NCBI GenBank assembly: GCA_022797215.1
Contig: JAAWKD010000011.1
Span: forward strand, 1-54,304
Source of the DNA: Clostridia bacterium
Lineage (GTDB): Bacteria > Bacillota > Clostridia > TANB77 > CAG-508
Direction of reading: 5' to 3'
Length of the DNA: 54,304 bases
This document shows, one piece after another, positions 10,601 to 17,391 of the stretch; within the stretch, counting starts at the first letter, position 1, and each line of letters opens with the position of its first letter. The notes under the pieces were generated by a model, which saw nothing but the letters and a program-made list of their open reading frames with translations, made no database searches and was not told the origin of the DNA. Position numbers and translations under genes: made by a program.

Positions 10601-12283
10601 GTAAATGTTACAGGAACTAGCCGAGTAGGAATGCTTACAGGTTATGTAGGAGCATCTCATATCAAAGAAAGTAGCAGTAATGGTGTTGCGATAGCTTCTG
10701 GAAATGTTTGTGGAGGATTGATAGGAGAAGTGATTAATAATACAACCATTGAAAATTGTTATTCTCTAGGAAATGCCAGAGGAAATCAAGATATAGGAGG
10801 ACTTGTAGGAATTTTAAGAGAGTCTAATATAACAAGTTGCTTTAGTACAGTGAAAGTGCTAGGAAATGCAGGTGTAGCAGGACTACTAGGAAAAGCAGAA
10901 GGAAACTCTGTAGTTAAGAATAATATTGCACTAGGAAATCAAATGAAGCAATATAAGTTTGATGGAAGAACAGCAAGTGACCAGATAGAAGGCTTTGAAG
11001 GAAATTACGAATATGAAGAAAATACAGGAATTTCAACTGGGGCAAGAGAAGATATCGACTTTACAGGAAAAATCAGTGTAGCAACCAAGCAAGATATTAT
11101 GAATGAAGCATTTTATACGAATACTTTAGGATTTGATACCAAAGTTTGGGATTTAAGCTATGTAAGCCAAGAATGTATTCCAAAGTTAAAAAATTGGGAT
11201 CCAAATGAAAAGACACTAATTCATAAAATAGAAACTTATGCAATACATTCTGCAGAAGAATTTAAAGAATTATTACAAGCGCATCCAGATGCTATATTTA
11301 CCATCGAAGATGATATAGACTTTTCTAATATGAAGTATGATTGGAAAGGGTCATGGTCAGTCATAACAGGAGAATTTTATGGAGAAATTAGAGGTAATAA
11401 CCATACGATTTCTAACCTAGCAAATGCAGCACTATTTGAACATTTTTCAGGAAAAGTAGATAGACTAAACATGAAAGATTATGCTTATGGAGTAAATTGG
11501 AAAGATGGATTTATTAATTGGAGTTCAAGTAACCCAATGAGATCTAAGATTGCAGCTTTTGCACTAAAAGCAACTAATGCAACATTTACCAATATGAAAT
11601 TTACCAATATGACTATGCTAGGAAATACAGGTGTTGCAACTATGGTTGTGGAAGATGAAAATTGTACTTATGAAAATATTCATATTGAAAAGGCTTATGT
11701 AAATGGCAGAAGCTATGGAAGCAAACTATCAGCAATGGTTGCAGTTAAAACAGGAGGAAGTATCAAGAATTGTTATGTACAAGGAGAAATATATGGAAGT
11801 GGTAAGCGAGCTGCTGGTATAGTAGCCTTATCACAAGGAGACGTTACTATCGAAAATGTAATAGCAAATGTTTACATGAGTTGTAGTGAAAGTCAGATGT
11901 ATCCTGATAATACAGAAACTTGGGGCGGATTTGTTGGTGAAGTAGGAACTGGAAACTTAACTGTAAAAAATTCAGCAATGATTAATAAACTACAACAAAA
12001 TAACAAGCCGATTGACAAATTTATAGGAAATGTAGTAGACAGCGCAAATGCAACTTTTGAAAATTGCTATGAAAATGAAGATGCAAATGGAACAGCAAGT
12101 GATACAATAGACGGTATAAGTATAGCTACTAATGCTGAGTTGTTGACAAAAGAATTCTACACAAGTAGACTACTTTTAGATGAAAGCATTTGGAATTTAG
12201 ACAATATTGCAGAAGTAGATATAACAAGTGCTGATAATAAAGTAGTAAGATTTATTACTTTTGGTTTGATAAATTTGTTATAA
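1619..12283 (+). CDS. Giant secreted M26-like zinc metalloprotease with dockerin and GLUG repeats
   Basis: The product has 3554 residues counted from the ATG at 1619; GGAGG lies 9 nt upstream, while the ATG at 1610 directly abuts GGAGG. A signal peptide (about 8-30) is followed by a dockerin (about 36-92, loops NDDGIIDYND and DMDSDGEIMVTD). Several Ig-like beta repeats cover about 95-960. A first GLUG-type block (GGIVGE, GGIAGN) occupies about 1060-1320. The catalytic region has HETGH at 1850-1854, preceded by IYYVVDNTLTSYG as in streptococcal ZmpB/IgA1 proteases, with a Glu in GTEDYTDG about 30 residues later as a possible third zinc ligand. Three long tandem GLUG modules (about 2160-3200, each about 340 residues) and a diverged fourth follow. 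There is no LPXTG motif, so attachment may go through the dockerin. The substrate is unknown; glycoprotein or immunoglobulin cleavage is inference from the family. Confidence 0.85.
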   Translation: MKEKAKKIITISIFSTLFLMLSLGVIYATNIISSKGELNDDGIIDYNDASLLESHLIHIQDLPEDKIFNADMDSDGEIMVTDLSLLIKKIENEREYTVELIDLDTPNYYPKKGEEIEITFGAIINYGDVRIEKVIINEQEYTVQNENGIYKIKVNVGEQAGKQEYKISKVILNTDAEVKMNDTFTISVLKEQPFIEESSYKLEETFEGKAYINFNLVDGEQSITSAQFSVYEISNASAQVNQTEGSQTEIVQTNITAGENRQEVPVEEGKTYRVVINVAYNLAKDQIEGKEYQAESFIYSKEFIMALDYQLSISDIQTLKDGQQSNKFAKKEPITIQFDSTNIAYEGTGSQNFEPSTITVNNKEYEVTKQEDRYLATIDGLEQTGENTITIEKVKLKNGKEIVLETGNTVTITIDAQKPVISNLETEENVQEKNMKVTFHIEDAAKSIQSAKVVLYDSGENIIASQDITTEEIENGNVEKIFNTKTTDSYIIKVIATYQETEDHIITDSVLFEREITANRFATIVNAKVEPATTEKNKTVKITYEIETNSESEVAKIRVNNLDCIATKIANGKYEVIIEVGEEAKVLELTASRIIFADQAEATIDNTVEVNVLRDIPKIEEIKQEDNLENNQVTVTFTLVDPDSSFITGKVQLVKPAVDGEPEQVIQEPIIQREGEHGKVVFENVEIDKEYTARFIASYNRYPEGDENIEEDQVIREARIMLVGDYDLQVSDLKTANKEKDTKYFEKKKEIILSFNCTNATSFLPEKAIINGEEYVLKHIEGTNQYTTKLAGLEESGVKEYKLETIILDNKRFLDIEPEQKIKIEVLKEKPNITNFGYKEDDTDKNKVVASFNLEDVETTISNGTIVIFDDHKNEIKTQNLVIGNNQITFDKIDSEYYNIKVKASYDLDTNVLGAGENEYEEQVILQEEIDFTERKIQLKDIQDVRLYHIYYGFPMEVKNIDSNEIIENPENYVAKVKMKNMPDMHTNVKACRIEQRKVLLELDVENTIIYKGDERQAKVEVPFGVMGNAGSYVKNESFEDLLYQMRQYPTATFNLTKDYDASEYEVDTLTYFGDGMFEGTINGNGHTIYNLQKPIFNEIERATIKNLVIENAYITSKVGVWQKGFIANEIYSKTVVSNVHIKNSTISTYKQFYTFGPIAGRLSGSRVEKCSVTNLSIVAQRGEGSRRVGGIVGEIGYGSTIEDCYVTGEIEGSWEVGGIVGGVQDSMYQQNTIKHCIAKVNINGTSGPGNVGGIAGNANGAGRIKLVQNISLAQGSKSYKTHGSAITLDPDTFNYEMIESNLTANAENSNGLIKEFAKNEFNGDFCLEQAGFSNQIWNLDDKNYENIPTLKGYDPNSKQEGATTGNYIPDVERLKKMSDYDPNKEVAYSNLYKLMPFFDAKYLVVDGARISEDDVLNQKQIKTILPYNAKNEFVLTLTEENYQSIDHIHVVFADDTTKQYQLKYKNMNNHVVSYKLEELGIEYNFDKYVLKQDSEVVKKLVDYILTLDYDKDLKPLVAPINLGDRIYKDFFNETIKTEESAKEFVLNFLGNVNGYSITIDNPILDRYIYDYLTKITNKLKQYMFAYNYYSRFYGFKVSDMKVSDIVFFKGELYNTGVNTNNLVNLCLASTSLGSHVSYLFYEESLGPCVGFTTVSEFVEHNIKMFANNQEPNDWFAENFNGMLVEVPAKGYEDSIDYRAWTQLKKQKKFILPMLTLPEDSGYMISAPTTFLVGSQRLYIREPGNQAQIQNLQNLMKNFANQVGVFYTTAAGFIEPSIFNKVCDIAIDTTVLPVLGEQKKGTSTDPFCKNFNELLNEWFTIRAVAAYSGSQRIYYVVDNTLTSYGRTWTHETGHNQCNFLFFKRNGFRPVGGCNNNDGSGTEDYTDGNTTQGFGDGAVNFNLSYNYNSSQVITTNLTTERINSTEKIESYYKRMFEAIDFLDYAEAKAFLQLTPEEQSKVAVQIYYPNAPGNYANVGWKPITKEEFEEMDLKTVEDIYDNQITIKPGVTAPVTQTGEQGLYGSEGMYIRRWYQPYNEKGRTHSYGFTYTSWQMLGIGGYDGGYVTYFSGKSKNDLDAIQKVTKDPDMTWKKFKTQRYELMENSWNTIPYLNSDELVEKYVEALKLDAANNDRNVSNSTNVRRVNYHYLKRVTDDFRAEVLDGNIQKVHIKTAEELKQKLTQNPCAYYVLDNDIDLSSITEGNAIVGGYFMGKLDGQGHKLTGNTIPIFNTIKFAHISNLQVENSNITSSLMNVGALAKTLEYSQMENVQGKDITISATNKQVGGLIGSTVYSLVKNVHVTRSNVVGTTRVGGISGYVGQSQVEECSANGKVRSTGNAAGGLVGEIYSKTTLINCYTIGEVQGNQDIGGLVGYVNTSYIMNCFSNTKATGNAGIASFVGQTTNNSVIKNNITLVNQTVGYKFDGRTASDKFKNFSGNYENKVNVGKSTTTRAGIDFTGKITEIEGTEVKKESFYTNTLTWDNHIWDFSRVASGGLPKLKNDDPNDITMTGERYSITNAEEFESLLKEHREATFVIEQDIDLSTLESTTTIIDGVFMGRIEGNNHTLRGNKVPIFHTTRHTYIENLKIEGSNIDKNETDVGALTKIADNIELKNVIGKDITVTNRRDDTGGLIGIMTYGDLENVHVIGGNVTGTNRVGTLAGYIGYSNIKACSSNGTATGTGNAVGGFMGEITNGTMIENCYARGTAKGNQNVGGFVGLLSKASTISNSLSITKVDGTDSVAGFVGQSITNSIVKNNIALGNQVRQHYKFDGKTVQEQLATYEGNYEYEGNKGISIGERGDIDFTGKISVANRENVTSKDFYTNTLGWNEEVWDFSTVASCKTPTLKNSDPNESLEIHIPVHEIRTEEEFRTLIEKYPDENFTLENDIDLSSLESTGAIISGEFIGEIDGKNHSLKGNTVPIFHTIHYAKLANLKLEGSNINKNETDVGALAKIADKVELTNVLAKDIKVANKNNNTGGLIGIMTSSDLENVHIIGVNVTGTSRVGMLTGYVGASHIKESSSNGVAIASGNVCGGLIGEVINNTTIENCYSLGNARGNQDIGGLVGILRESNITSCFSTVKVLGNAGVAGLLGKAEGNSVVKNNIALGNQMKQYKFDGRTASDQIEGFEGNYEYEENTGISTGAREDIDFTGKISVATKQDIMNEAFYTNTLGFDTKVWDLSYVSQECIPKLKNWDPNEKTLIHKIETYAIHSAEEFKELLQAHPDAIFTIEDDIDFSNMKYDWKGSWSVITGEFYGEIRGNNHTISNLANAALFEHFSGKVDRLNMKDYAYGVNWKDGFINWSSSNPMRSKIAAFALKATNATFTNMKFTNMTMLGNTGVATMVVEDENCTYENIHIEKAYVNGRSYGSKLSAMVAVKTGGSIKNCYVQGEIYGSGKRAAGIVALSQGDVTIENVIANVYMSCSESQMYPDNTETWGGFVGEVGTGNLTVKNSAMINKLQQNNKPIDKFIGNVVDSANATFENCYENEDANGTASDTIDGISIATNAELLTKEFYTSRLLLDESIWNLDNIAEVDITSADNKVVRFITFGLINLL

Positions 12284-12346
12284 TGTAGTAGTAAAGGATA
12301 CTTTTATAGAATTCTTGAAAAAAAGGCTGTAAGGAGTCTAGAGAAA

Positions 12347-12390
12347 AATGAGATTTAAGTTATATTTTTAACTTAATCTCATTTTTTTTT
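12347..12390 (+). terminator. Intrinsic terminator of the protease gene
   Basis: AATGAGATTTAAGTT pairs with AACTTAATCTCATT with one bulge, followed by a run of T. It separates the protease unit from the murein gene cluster. Confidence 0.85.
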
Positions 12391-12569
12391 AGTACAACAG
12401 ACATGTCGCTTAACAAAGACCAAAACGCAAGTATATATCGTCAACTGTATAGAGAAACACAAGCACATTATATAGCTATAGTGTCATAAAATGTGAAAGC
12501 TTGTCAGTTCTCTTTTGTGTATAGCTTGAATAAAATAGAAACAAGAAAAAAGATAGGAGAAAACTAAAA

Positions 12570-14511
12570 ATGCGAAATTCTAAAAAGAGCTTGCGTGAAG
12601 TTTTAGATAAGAAACAATTAATCAAATGGAAGAAAAAGAAAAAAGAGGAAGTGATTGATCTAAAAAAAGAGAAAAAAATAGCGCAAAAGGGGATGAAGAA
12701 AAAGTTTGGAAAAGAAATAAAAAGCAAAAAAATAAAAGTGAAAGCAGAAGAAAAAATAGGGGATGTCACAAGAAAAAAGAGAATGAGGAATGAAATTATC
12801 ATTTTATGGTTCATTCTCTTTGCACTTCTTTTTCGTATTGGATGGATACAATTTGGTGAAGGTTCAAAGTTGCAATCTATGGCTTATGTACAGCAAACCC
12901 TAGACAGAAGTATTAATCCTAAAAGAGGTACTATTTATGACGCAACAGGAAAGAATATCTTAGCAGTTAGTAGTACAGTAGAGACGATAACAGTTAATCC
13001 AGGAAATATTGCTAAAGAAGATAAAGAAAAGGTAGCAAGAGCACTAAGTGATATTTTAGAATTAGATTATGAAACTGTGTTAAAAAGAGTAACCAAAAAA
13101 AGCTCTATAGAAACCATTAGCAGAAAAGTAGACAGAGAAAAGACAGATAAATTACGAGTTTGGTTAAAGGACAATAAGATTACAAAAGGGGTTAATATTG
13201 ATGAAGATACAAAAAGATATTATCCATATAATAATTTAGCTTCACAAGTCATTGGATTTTCAGGAAGTGATAATCAAGGACTAGATGGAATTGAAGCAGT
13301 TTATGATGAACAATTAAAAGGACAAAAGGGAAAGATAGAGAGATTAACGGATGCCAAAGGTGGAGATATTGAAGAAGTGCATGAAAACTATGTGGATGCA
13401 ATTGATGGAAATGATTTGGTATTAAGTATTGATGCGACCATACAAGGAATTGCAGAAAAATATCTAAAAGAAGCTTGCATTGATAATAAATGTACAGACG
13501 GCGGAAATATTGTAATCATGAACCCAAAAACAGGGGATGTTCTAGCAATGGCAGGTTATCCAAACTATAACTTAAATGAACCATTTGAACCTTCCACAGA
13601 TGAACTAAAAGCATCATGGGAGGGAATGTCACAAGCTGATAGAAATAAAGCGATGATGGCACTTTGGAGAAATAAAGCAGTAAGTGATACTTATGAGCCA
13701 GGGTCAGTCTTTAAGCTAATTACAGCATCAGCATCCTTAGAAGAAGGAATTACGACACCAGATAAAGAAGGGGAATTTTGCTGCACAGGTGGTATTGAAA
13801 TAGCAGGAGTTAGAATTAAATGTTGGAGATATTATAGACCACATGGCAGTGAATCTCTAAGGCAGGCACTCATGAATTCTTGTAACCCAGTATTTATAGG
13901 ATTAGGACAAAAAATTGGTGTACCAACTTATTATAGTTACCTAAATAAATTTGGACTTCTAAAACCAACAGGAATTGATTTATCACGGAGAAGCAACTAG
14001 TATTTTCTTAAAAGAAAACAAAGTAGGACCAGTAGAACTTGCAACTATTGCCTTTGGGCAAAGATTTGAAATTACACCCATTCAATTAGCAACAGCAGTT
14101 AGCAGTATTGCTAATGGGGGTGTCAAAATTACTCCTAGAGTAGTCAAGAAAATCATTAATAGTGAAACAGGAGAAGTGACAGAAATACCTGTGAAAACAG
14201 GAGAAAGAATTATTTCAGAAGAAAATGCGAAATCTATCTTAAGTATGATGGAAAGTGTTGTAGCAGAAGGAACAGGAAAAAATGCACAAGTAGTGGGATA
14301 TCGTGTTGGAGGAAAAACAGGAACTTCAGAGGATGGAGTGAATACCAATAAATATGTAGCATCTTTTTGTGGTGTGGCACCAATATCAGATCCACAAGTA
14401 GTTGCATTAGTAACATTATACAATCCAACAGGAGAAGGAGGACACCAAGGAGGTGCGTGGGTGATTTTGTCGCTACACTATATAAAACATTCAAAAAGGG
14501 GTACAATGTAG
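12570..14511 (+). CDS. spoVD: SpoVD/PBP2-type transpeptidase, 5' part, interrupted by an element
   Basis: A class B penicillin-binding protein that cross-links peptidoglycan, acting with an FtsW/SpoVE-type glycosyltransferase. It has a Lys-rich cytoplasmic N-terminus, one membrane helix (about 72-92), a dimerisation domain, and transpeptidase motifs SVFK (Ser379, Lys382), SCN (437-439) and KTG (582-584). An in-frame CGG at 13986-13988 falls between SCN and KTG. In the zero frame a stop follows after three more codons. Skipping the C gives Ser-Gly-Glu-Ala-Thr-Ser-Ile-Phe and restores the KTG half. The gene is then cut at GHQGG by the 5.2 kb element, and the frame runs on into foreign sequence, ending at 14511. 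The missing end, with a PASTA domain, lies at 19621-19920. The rejoined protein would be about 723 residues. Whether this copy serves sporulation or division cannot be told. Confidence 0.88.
13986..13989 (+). other. +1 frameshift site CGGA in the spoVD-like gene
   Basis: The context is TCA C GGA GAA GCA. The zero frame reaches TAG at 13998-14000; the +1 frame carries the KTG motif and the rest of the transpeptidase. The same CGG is present in the decayed copy at 90-92. Confidence 0.85.
14442..14476. repeat. Left element end (attachment-like site)
   Basis: A 14-bp direct repeat is followed by CGTGGGTG and then the 13-bp inverted repeat ATTTTGTCGCTAC. The direct repeat is itself a short palindrome, CACC-AAGGA-GGTG. 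Confidence 0.82.
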
Positions 14512-14535
14512 GAAAAAATTAAACAATCAAATCAA

Positions 14536-14566
14536 GGGAAAGTAATTAAAGTTGCTTTCTCTTTTA
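14536..14566 (+). terminator. Possible terminator after the truncated spoVD-like frame
   Basis: GGGAAAGTAA and TTGCTTTCTC can pair around a short AT loop, followed by TTTTATT. The stem is imperfect. Confidence 0.5.
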
Positions 14567-14624
14567 TTAATAATATGATACAATCATAGCTAGTAATTTA
14601 TTTTATAAAGAAGGAGTAAATTTT

Positions 14625-15386
14625 ATGAATGGAGAGATAATTTGGATAATTATTGGAGTATGGTCAATATTTTTTGAAATATTATTATTTTACTTTTTTA
14701 TTCCAGAGAAGATTTTAGGTGGTAAAAAAATTTTAAATAAAATAGAAGAATTTAAGGAAAATTCTAAAGCTTTGAAAGGCGATTTATATGATTATATAGT
14801 TTTTCTTTATTCTGTGGTATCATATTCAAATCATGATTTACATACAGTAGATGAATTTATATATTTGCCTATTGTGAAATATATAAATAGTTATGGAGAT
14901 GAAGAATTAGTTATTGTACAAAGTATTGAAGAATTTAAAAATTTAGGAAAAAATGTTTTTAAATATGAAGATTTGGGAAATGAAATTGTTGTAAATATAG
15001 ATGAAACAAGTAGCAAAAATATGGAAATTAATTTGGAAGACGGTTATTTTATAGATAAAGTTTATACTAAAATAAAAGTTGGAGATAATACAGAGGTTAA
15101 AAAAGGCATATTTAGATTTGATGGACATGGATCTGTGACTAGAGGGATGATAGGAAAAATAGTAGAAGCTAAATTATATTCAGCAAAAATTCAAGAAAAT
15201 TTATTAGAATATTTATCTAATATTAAAGTAGTCTCTGGAATAGTTAGTGAATTAAATAATATAAATACAATTGAAAAAAATAGAAGAAACACTAAAACAT
15301 TTTTAAATATATTTGGATTAGTGGTTATTATAATTACAATAGTTAGTTTTATTTTTATATTTTCCAAAGTAAAGATAATGTTTTAA
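14625..15386 (+). CDS. Membrane protein of unknown function in the element
   Basis: I do not recognise this 253-residue protein. It has an N-terminal membrane helix (about 5-27), a 190-residue soluble region with mixed Lys/Glu composition, and a C-terminal helix (about 226-248). The middle part shows beta-rich segments and a DGHGSVTRGMIG stretch. The start has AGGAG 8 nt upstream. Codon use is as AT-rich as the host genes. It is the first gene inside the element and could be a structural, immunity or signalling component; no function is claimed. Confidence 0.75.
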   Translation: MNGEIIWIIIGVWSIFFEILLFYFFIPEKILGGKKILNKIEEFKENSKALKGDLYDYIVFLYSVVSYSNHDLHTVDEFIYLPIVKYINSYGDEELVIVQSIEEFKNLGKNVFKYEDLGNEIVVNIDETSSKNMEINLEDGYFIDKVYTKIKVGDNTEVKKGIFRFDGHGSVTRGMIGKIVEAKLYSAKIQENLLEYLSNIKVVSGIVSELNNINTIEKNRRNTKTFLNIFGLVVIIITIVSFIFIFSKVKIMF

Positions 15387-15412
15387 TGAAAAATAAAAAG
15401 TATAATAAAATT

Positions 15413-15583
15413 TTGTCCCTCAGAGAGCAAAAAAGGTGTTAGGAGATTTTCTCCTAACAAGCATTACAGGTGTCAAAACACCATGCTGGCGAAAGTTAGT
15501 CGGTAAAAAATACCAGGCACTTTCGAGAACAAATAAGATTTGTTCTTTATAAATAATGCTCCGTTTCATTAGCATAATTTTTT
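15413..15583 (+). ncRNA. Candidate multi-hairpin structured RNA
   Basis: Five stem-loops follow each other: GTTAGGAGA/TCTCCTAAC (15438-15458), AGCAT..GGTGT/ACACC..ATGCT (15460-15487), CGAAAGT..GGTA/TACC..ACTTTCG (15490-15525), GAACAAAT/ATTTGTTC (15527-15545), and ATGCT/AGCAT (15556-15575) followed by a T run. TATAAT at 15401-15406, with a poor -35 box, would start transcription near 15413. The GC content is visibly higher than the flanks and no open frame is present. I do not recognise the RNA family. It lies 5' of the phosphoribosyltransferase gene, which has its own promoter after the last hairpin. Confidence 0.6.
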
Positions 15584-15608
15584 AATTAAAAATAATAGGA
15601 AATCAATA

Positions 15609-15637
15609 TTGTAAAAAATGTAAAAATATGATATTAT
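15609..15637 (+). promoter_or_regulatory. Promoter of the phosphoribosyltransferase/SLOG pair
   Basis: TTGTAA, a 17-bp spacer and TATTAT, 47 bp before the ATG at 15685. Confidence 0.6.
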
Positions 15638-15684
15638 TTGTACTAGTTAAATAGAGATAAAAATAAAATGAATGGAGTAAATAA

Positions 15685-16248
15685 ATGTTAAATCCAGTTA
15701 GAATTTATGGAACATGGGATGAAGGAATTGTATTAGATAACCATATGCTAAAAAGTGTATTTTTAGGCTATGATGAAAATGGCAAAGAACAATTTGAAAA
15801 TACAAGAACTGAGATAGGAGAATTAATATATAAATTTAAGTATCAAAAAGATAAAAGTTGTTTACCAAGAATAATGGATTTAATAAGAGATATTTTAGAT
15901 AAATGGAATCTAAAAGAAAAAATAGATATAGTTATACCAGTTCCTCCTTCAAACAAAACAAGAGAATATCAACCAGTATTTGAAATGGCTAAAGAGATAG
16001 CGAAGTATTTGGAGAAAGAATATAAATTAGATATATTATCTAAAGAAAGTAATCTACAAGTAAAAGATGGATATAATATAAATGATATGATAAAGCAAAA
16101 TAAGAATATTGAAAATGAAGCTAGCATATTAGTAATAGATGATTTATATAGTACAGGAGCAACATTAAACGAAGTATGCAAAGTATTAAGAAATGATAAT
16201 AATGTGAAAGCAATATATTGTTTAGCAATGACAAAAACAAAGGGGTGA
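15685..16248 (+). CDS. ComFC-like phosphoribosyltransferase
   Basis: This 187-residue protein has the PRPP-binding motif ILVIDDLYSTGATL (about residues 148-161) and an upstream IVIPVPPSN segment (about 79-87), as in type I phosphoribosyltransferases of the ComF group. It lacks the N-terminal zinc finger of true ComFC. The family binds PRPP, but the acceptor here is unknown. GGAG lies 8 nt before the ATG. The stop is 5 nt from the next gene's TTG start, so the two are translated together. Pairing with a SLOG-like Rossmann protein inside a mobile element suggests a nucleotide-based stress or defence module (inference). Confidence 0.78.
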   Translation: MLNPVRIYGTWDEGIVLDNHMLKSVFLGYDENGKEQFENTRTEIGELIYKFKYQKDKSCLPRIMDLIRDILDKWNLKEKIDIVIPVPPSNKTREYQPVFEMAKEIAKYLEKEYKLDILSKESNLQVKDGYNINDMIKQNKNIENEASILVIDDLYSTGATLNEVCKVLRNDNNVKAIYCLAMTKTKG

Positions 16249-16253
16249 GAGTT

Positions 16254-16793
16254 TTGAAAGTTTTTATAGCTGGTCCAAGAGCAATTAATGAGTTAGATGA
16301 AAATATTTGTATAAAATTAAATAATATTTGCGAAAAGAACTATGATGTATTAGTTGGAGATGCAGATGGCATTGATAGTAGCATACAAAAATTTTTAAAC
16401 AAGAAAGATTATAAAAATGTAACTGTTTTTGCAAGTAAAGGAATTGCTAGAAATAACTATGGAAACTGGAAAATAGAGAATGTAGTAGTAGATGATAATG
16501 TGACAGGATTTGATTTTTATGCTACAAAAGATTTGAGTATGGCTCAAAATGCAGACATTGGTTTTATGATATGGAATGGAAAGAGTAAAGGCACATTTAA
16601 TAATATGATTAACCTATTAAATTTAGAAAAAGAAGTGATTTTATATTATGTGCATACTAAAAAAATCTATCAATTTAAAGAGATGAGACACTTAGAAGAC
16701 TTTTTAAATACAAATGTAAAATTAGATAGCAAATTAAAGAAATTATTACCTAAAAAAGAAGTAAAACAATTTGCTCAGGCATGTATATTTTAA
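16254..16793 (+). CDS. SLOG-like Rossmann nucleotide-binding protein
   Basis: I chose the TTG at 16254, with GGGGTGAG a few bases upstream, because the protein then begins KVFIAGPRAI, a Rossmann first strand. It has about 179 residues. LVGDADGIDSSIQKFL (about 36-51) and a later GKSKGTFNNMINLL (about 111-124) fit the YspA/DprA-like SLOG superfamily, whose members bind nucleotides or nucleotide-derived ligands. It overlaps the end of the upstream gene's Shine-Dalgarno region. Biochemical function is unknown; a sensor or nucleotide-processing partner of the phosphoribosyltransferase is possible. Confidence 0.68.
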   Translation: MKVFIAGPRAINELDENICIKLNNICEKNYDVLVGDADGIDSSIQKFLNKKDYKNVTVFASKGIARNNYGNWKIENVVVDDNVTGFDFYATKDLSMAQNADIGFMIWNGKSKGTFNNMINLLNLEKEVILYYVHTKKIYQFKEMRHLEDFLNTNVKLDSKLKKLLPKKEVKQFAQACIF

Positions 16794-16814
16794 CGTAAAA
16801 TGTTGTAAAACAAA

Positions 16815-16854
16815 AAAACTAGAAGTTAGTGAAATACTAATTTTTAGTTTTTTT
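16815..16854 (+). terminator. Terminator of the phosphoribosyltransferase/SLOG pair
   Basis: AAAACTAGAAGTTAGT pairs, with G-U pairs, with ACTAATTTTTAGTTTT around GAAAT, and a T run follows. Confidence 0.75.
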
Positions 16855-17112
16855 ATGCTTTTTTCCTAAAAATTACACCTTTTTTAATTTTTGAACGAAA
16901 TATACATTATGAAAAAAGTTTAAGAAAATTTATAAAAATTTCCGATTTTTTATAAAACGGTGGCATATACCTAGTAGAAAGATTTAAAAATTTTTTCAAA
17001 AAAGTTAACATTTTGAATGCTAATTTGGAACTTATCTAGTAGAAGGACAAAATAGTAATAAAAAATTTTATATCTAATAAACTTGAAAGAGAAAATTTGA
17101 GGTGATATTGGT
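16855..17112. other. AT-rich intergenic region with a repeated CTAGTAGAA motif
   Basis: No gene is seen. CTAGTAGAAAG (16971-16981) and CTAGTAGAAGG (17036-17046) are imperfect direct repeats 65 bp apart, possibly protein-binding sites upstream of the recombinase transcript. Confidence 0.4.
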
Positions 17113-17271
17113 TTGAATAGGAAACCTAAAATTATAGAGTACCTATCAAATAAAGGAAAAGTATATGAATTAAAAGTTGGAAATATAAATGTAGAAATGA
17201 GTTATTCTAAAAAAAATAAGAGAATTGATGAGTGTATGTTAAATATTTTAAAAGGAAAGATAGGAAAGTAA
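17113..17271 (+). CDS. 52-residue basic protein upstream of the recombinase
   Basis: This gene starts with TTG, with GAGGTGAT 8 nt upstream, and reads MNRKPKIIEYLSNKGKVYEL and so on, ending LKGKIGK. It is small, basic and cytoplasmic, with a central KVGNINVEMSY strand-like part. Its place and general look resemble the small TnpW-type proteins that precede serine recombinases in clostridial elements, but the sequence match is weak. It may have a role in recombination directionality or regulation; this is inference. Confidence 0.65.
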   Translation: MNRKPKIIEYLSNKGKVYELKVGNINVEMSYSKKNKRIDECMLNILKGKIGK

Positions 17272-17292
17272 AGTTGCTTCGCAATTTTGCAT

Positions 17293-17329
17293 ACTGAAAC
17301 TGTAACAAATAAATTTTAACAGTTTCAGT
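17293..17329 (+). other. Hairpin between the 52-aa gene and the recombinase
   Basis: The 11-bp stem ACTGAAACTGT/ACAGTTTCAGT is perfect and has a 15-nt AT loop. No T run follows, so it may be an mRNA leader structure rather than a terminator. Confidence 0.55.
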
Positions 17330-17391
17330 AAAAAGGGCTGACATTTTTAATTAGAGCACGTTACACTATAGATAGAAGGGAGGCTAAAATA

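Noticed and set aside
13975..14511. The second half of the spoVD-like gene as a separate gene starting at 13975
   Set aside because: It begins within the transpeptidase domain, has no ribosome site, and continues the protein exactly after the skipped C.
15413..15583. tRNA or T-box leader
   Set aside because: No cloverleaf with TTC arm and no T-box consensus (TGGNACCGCG) could be found.
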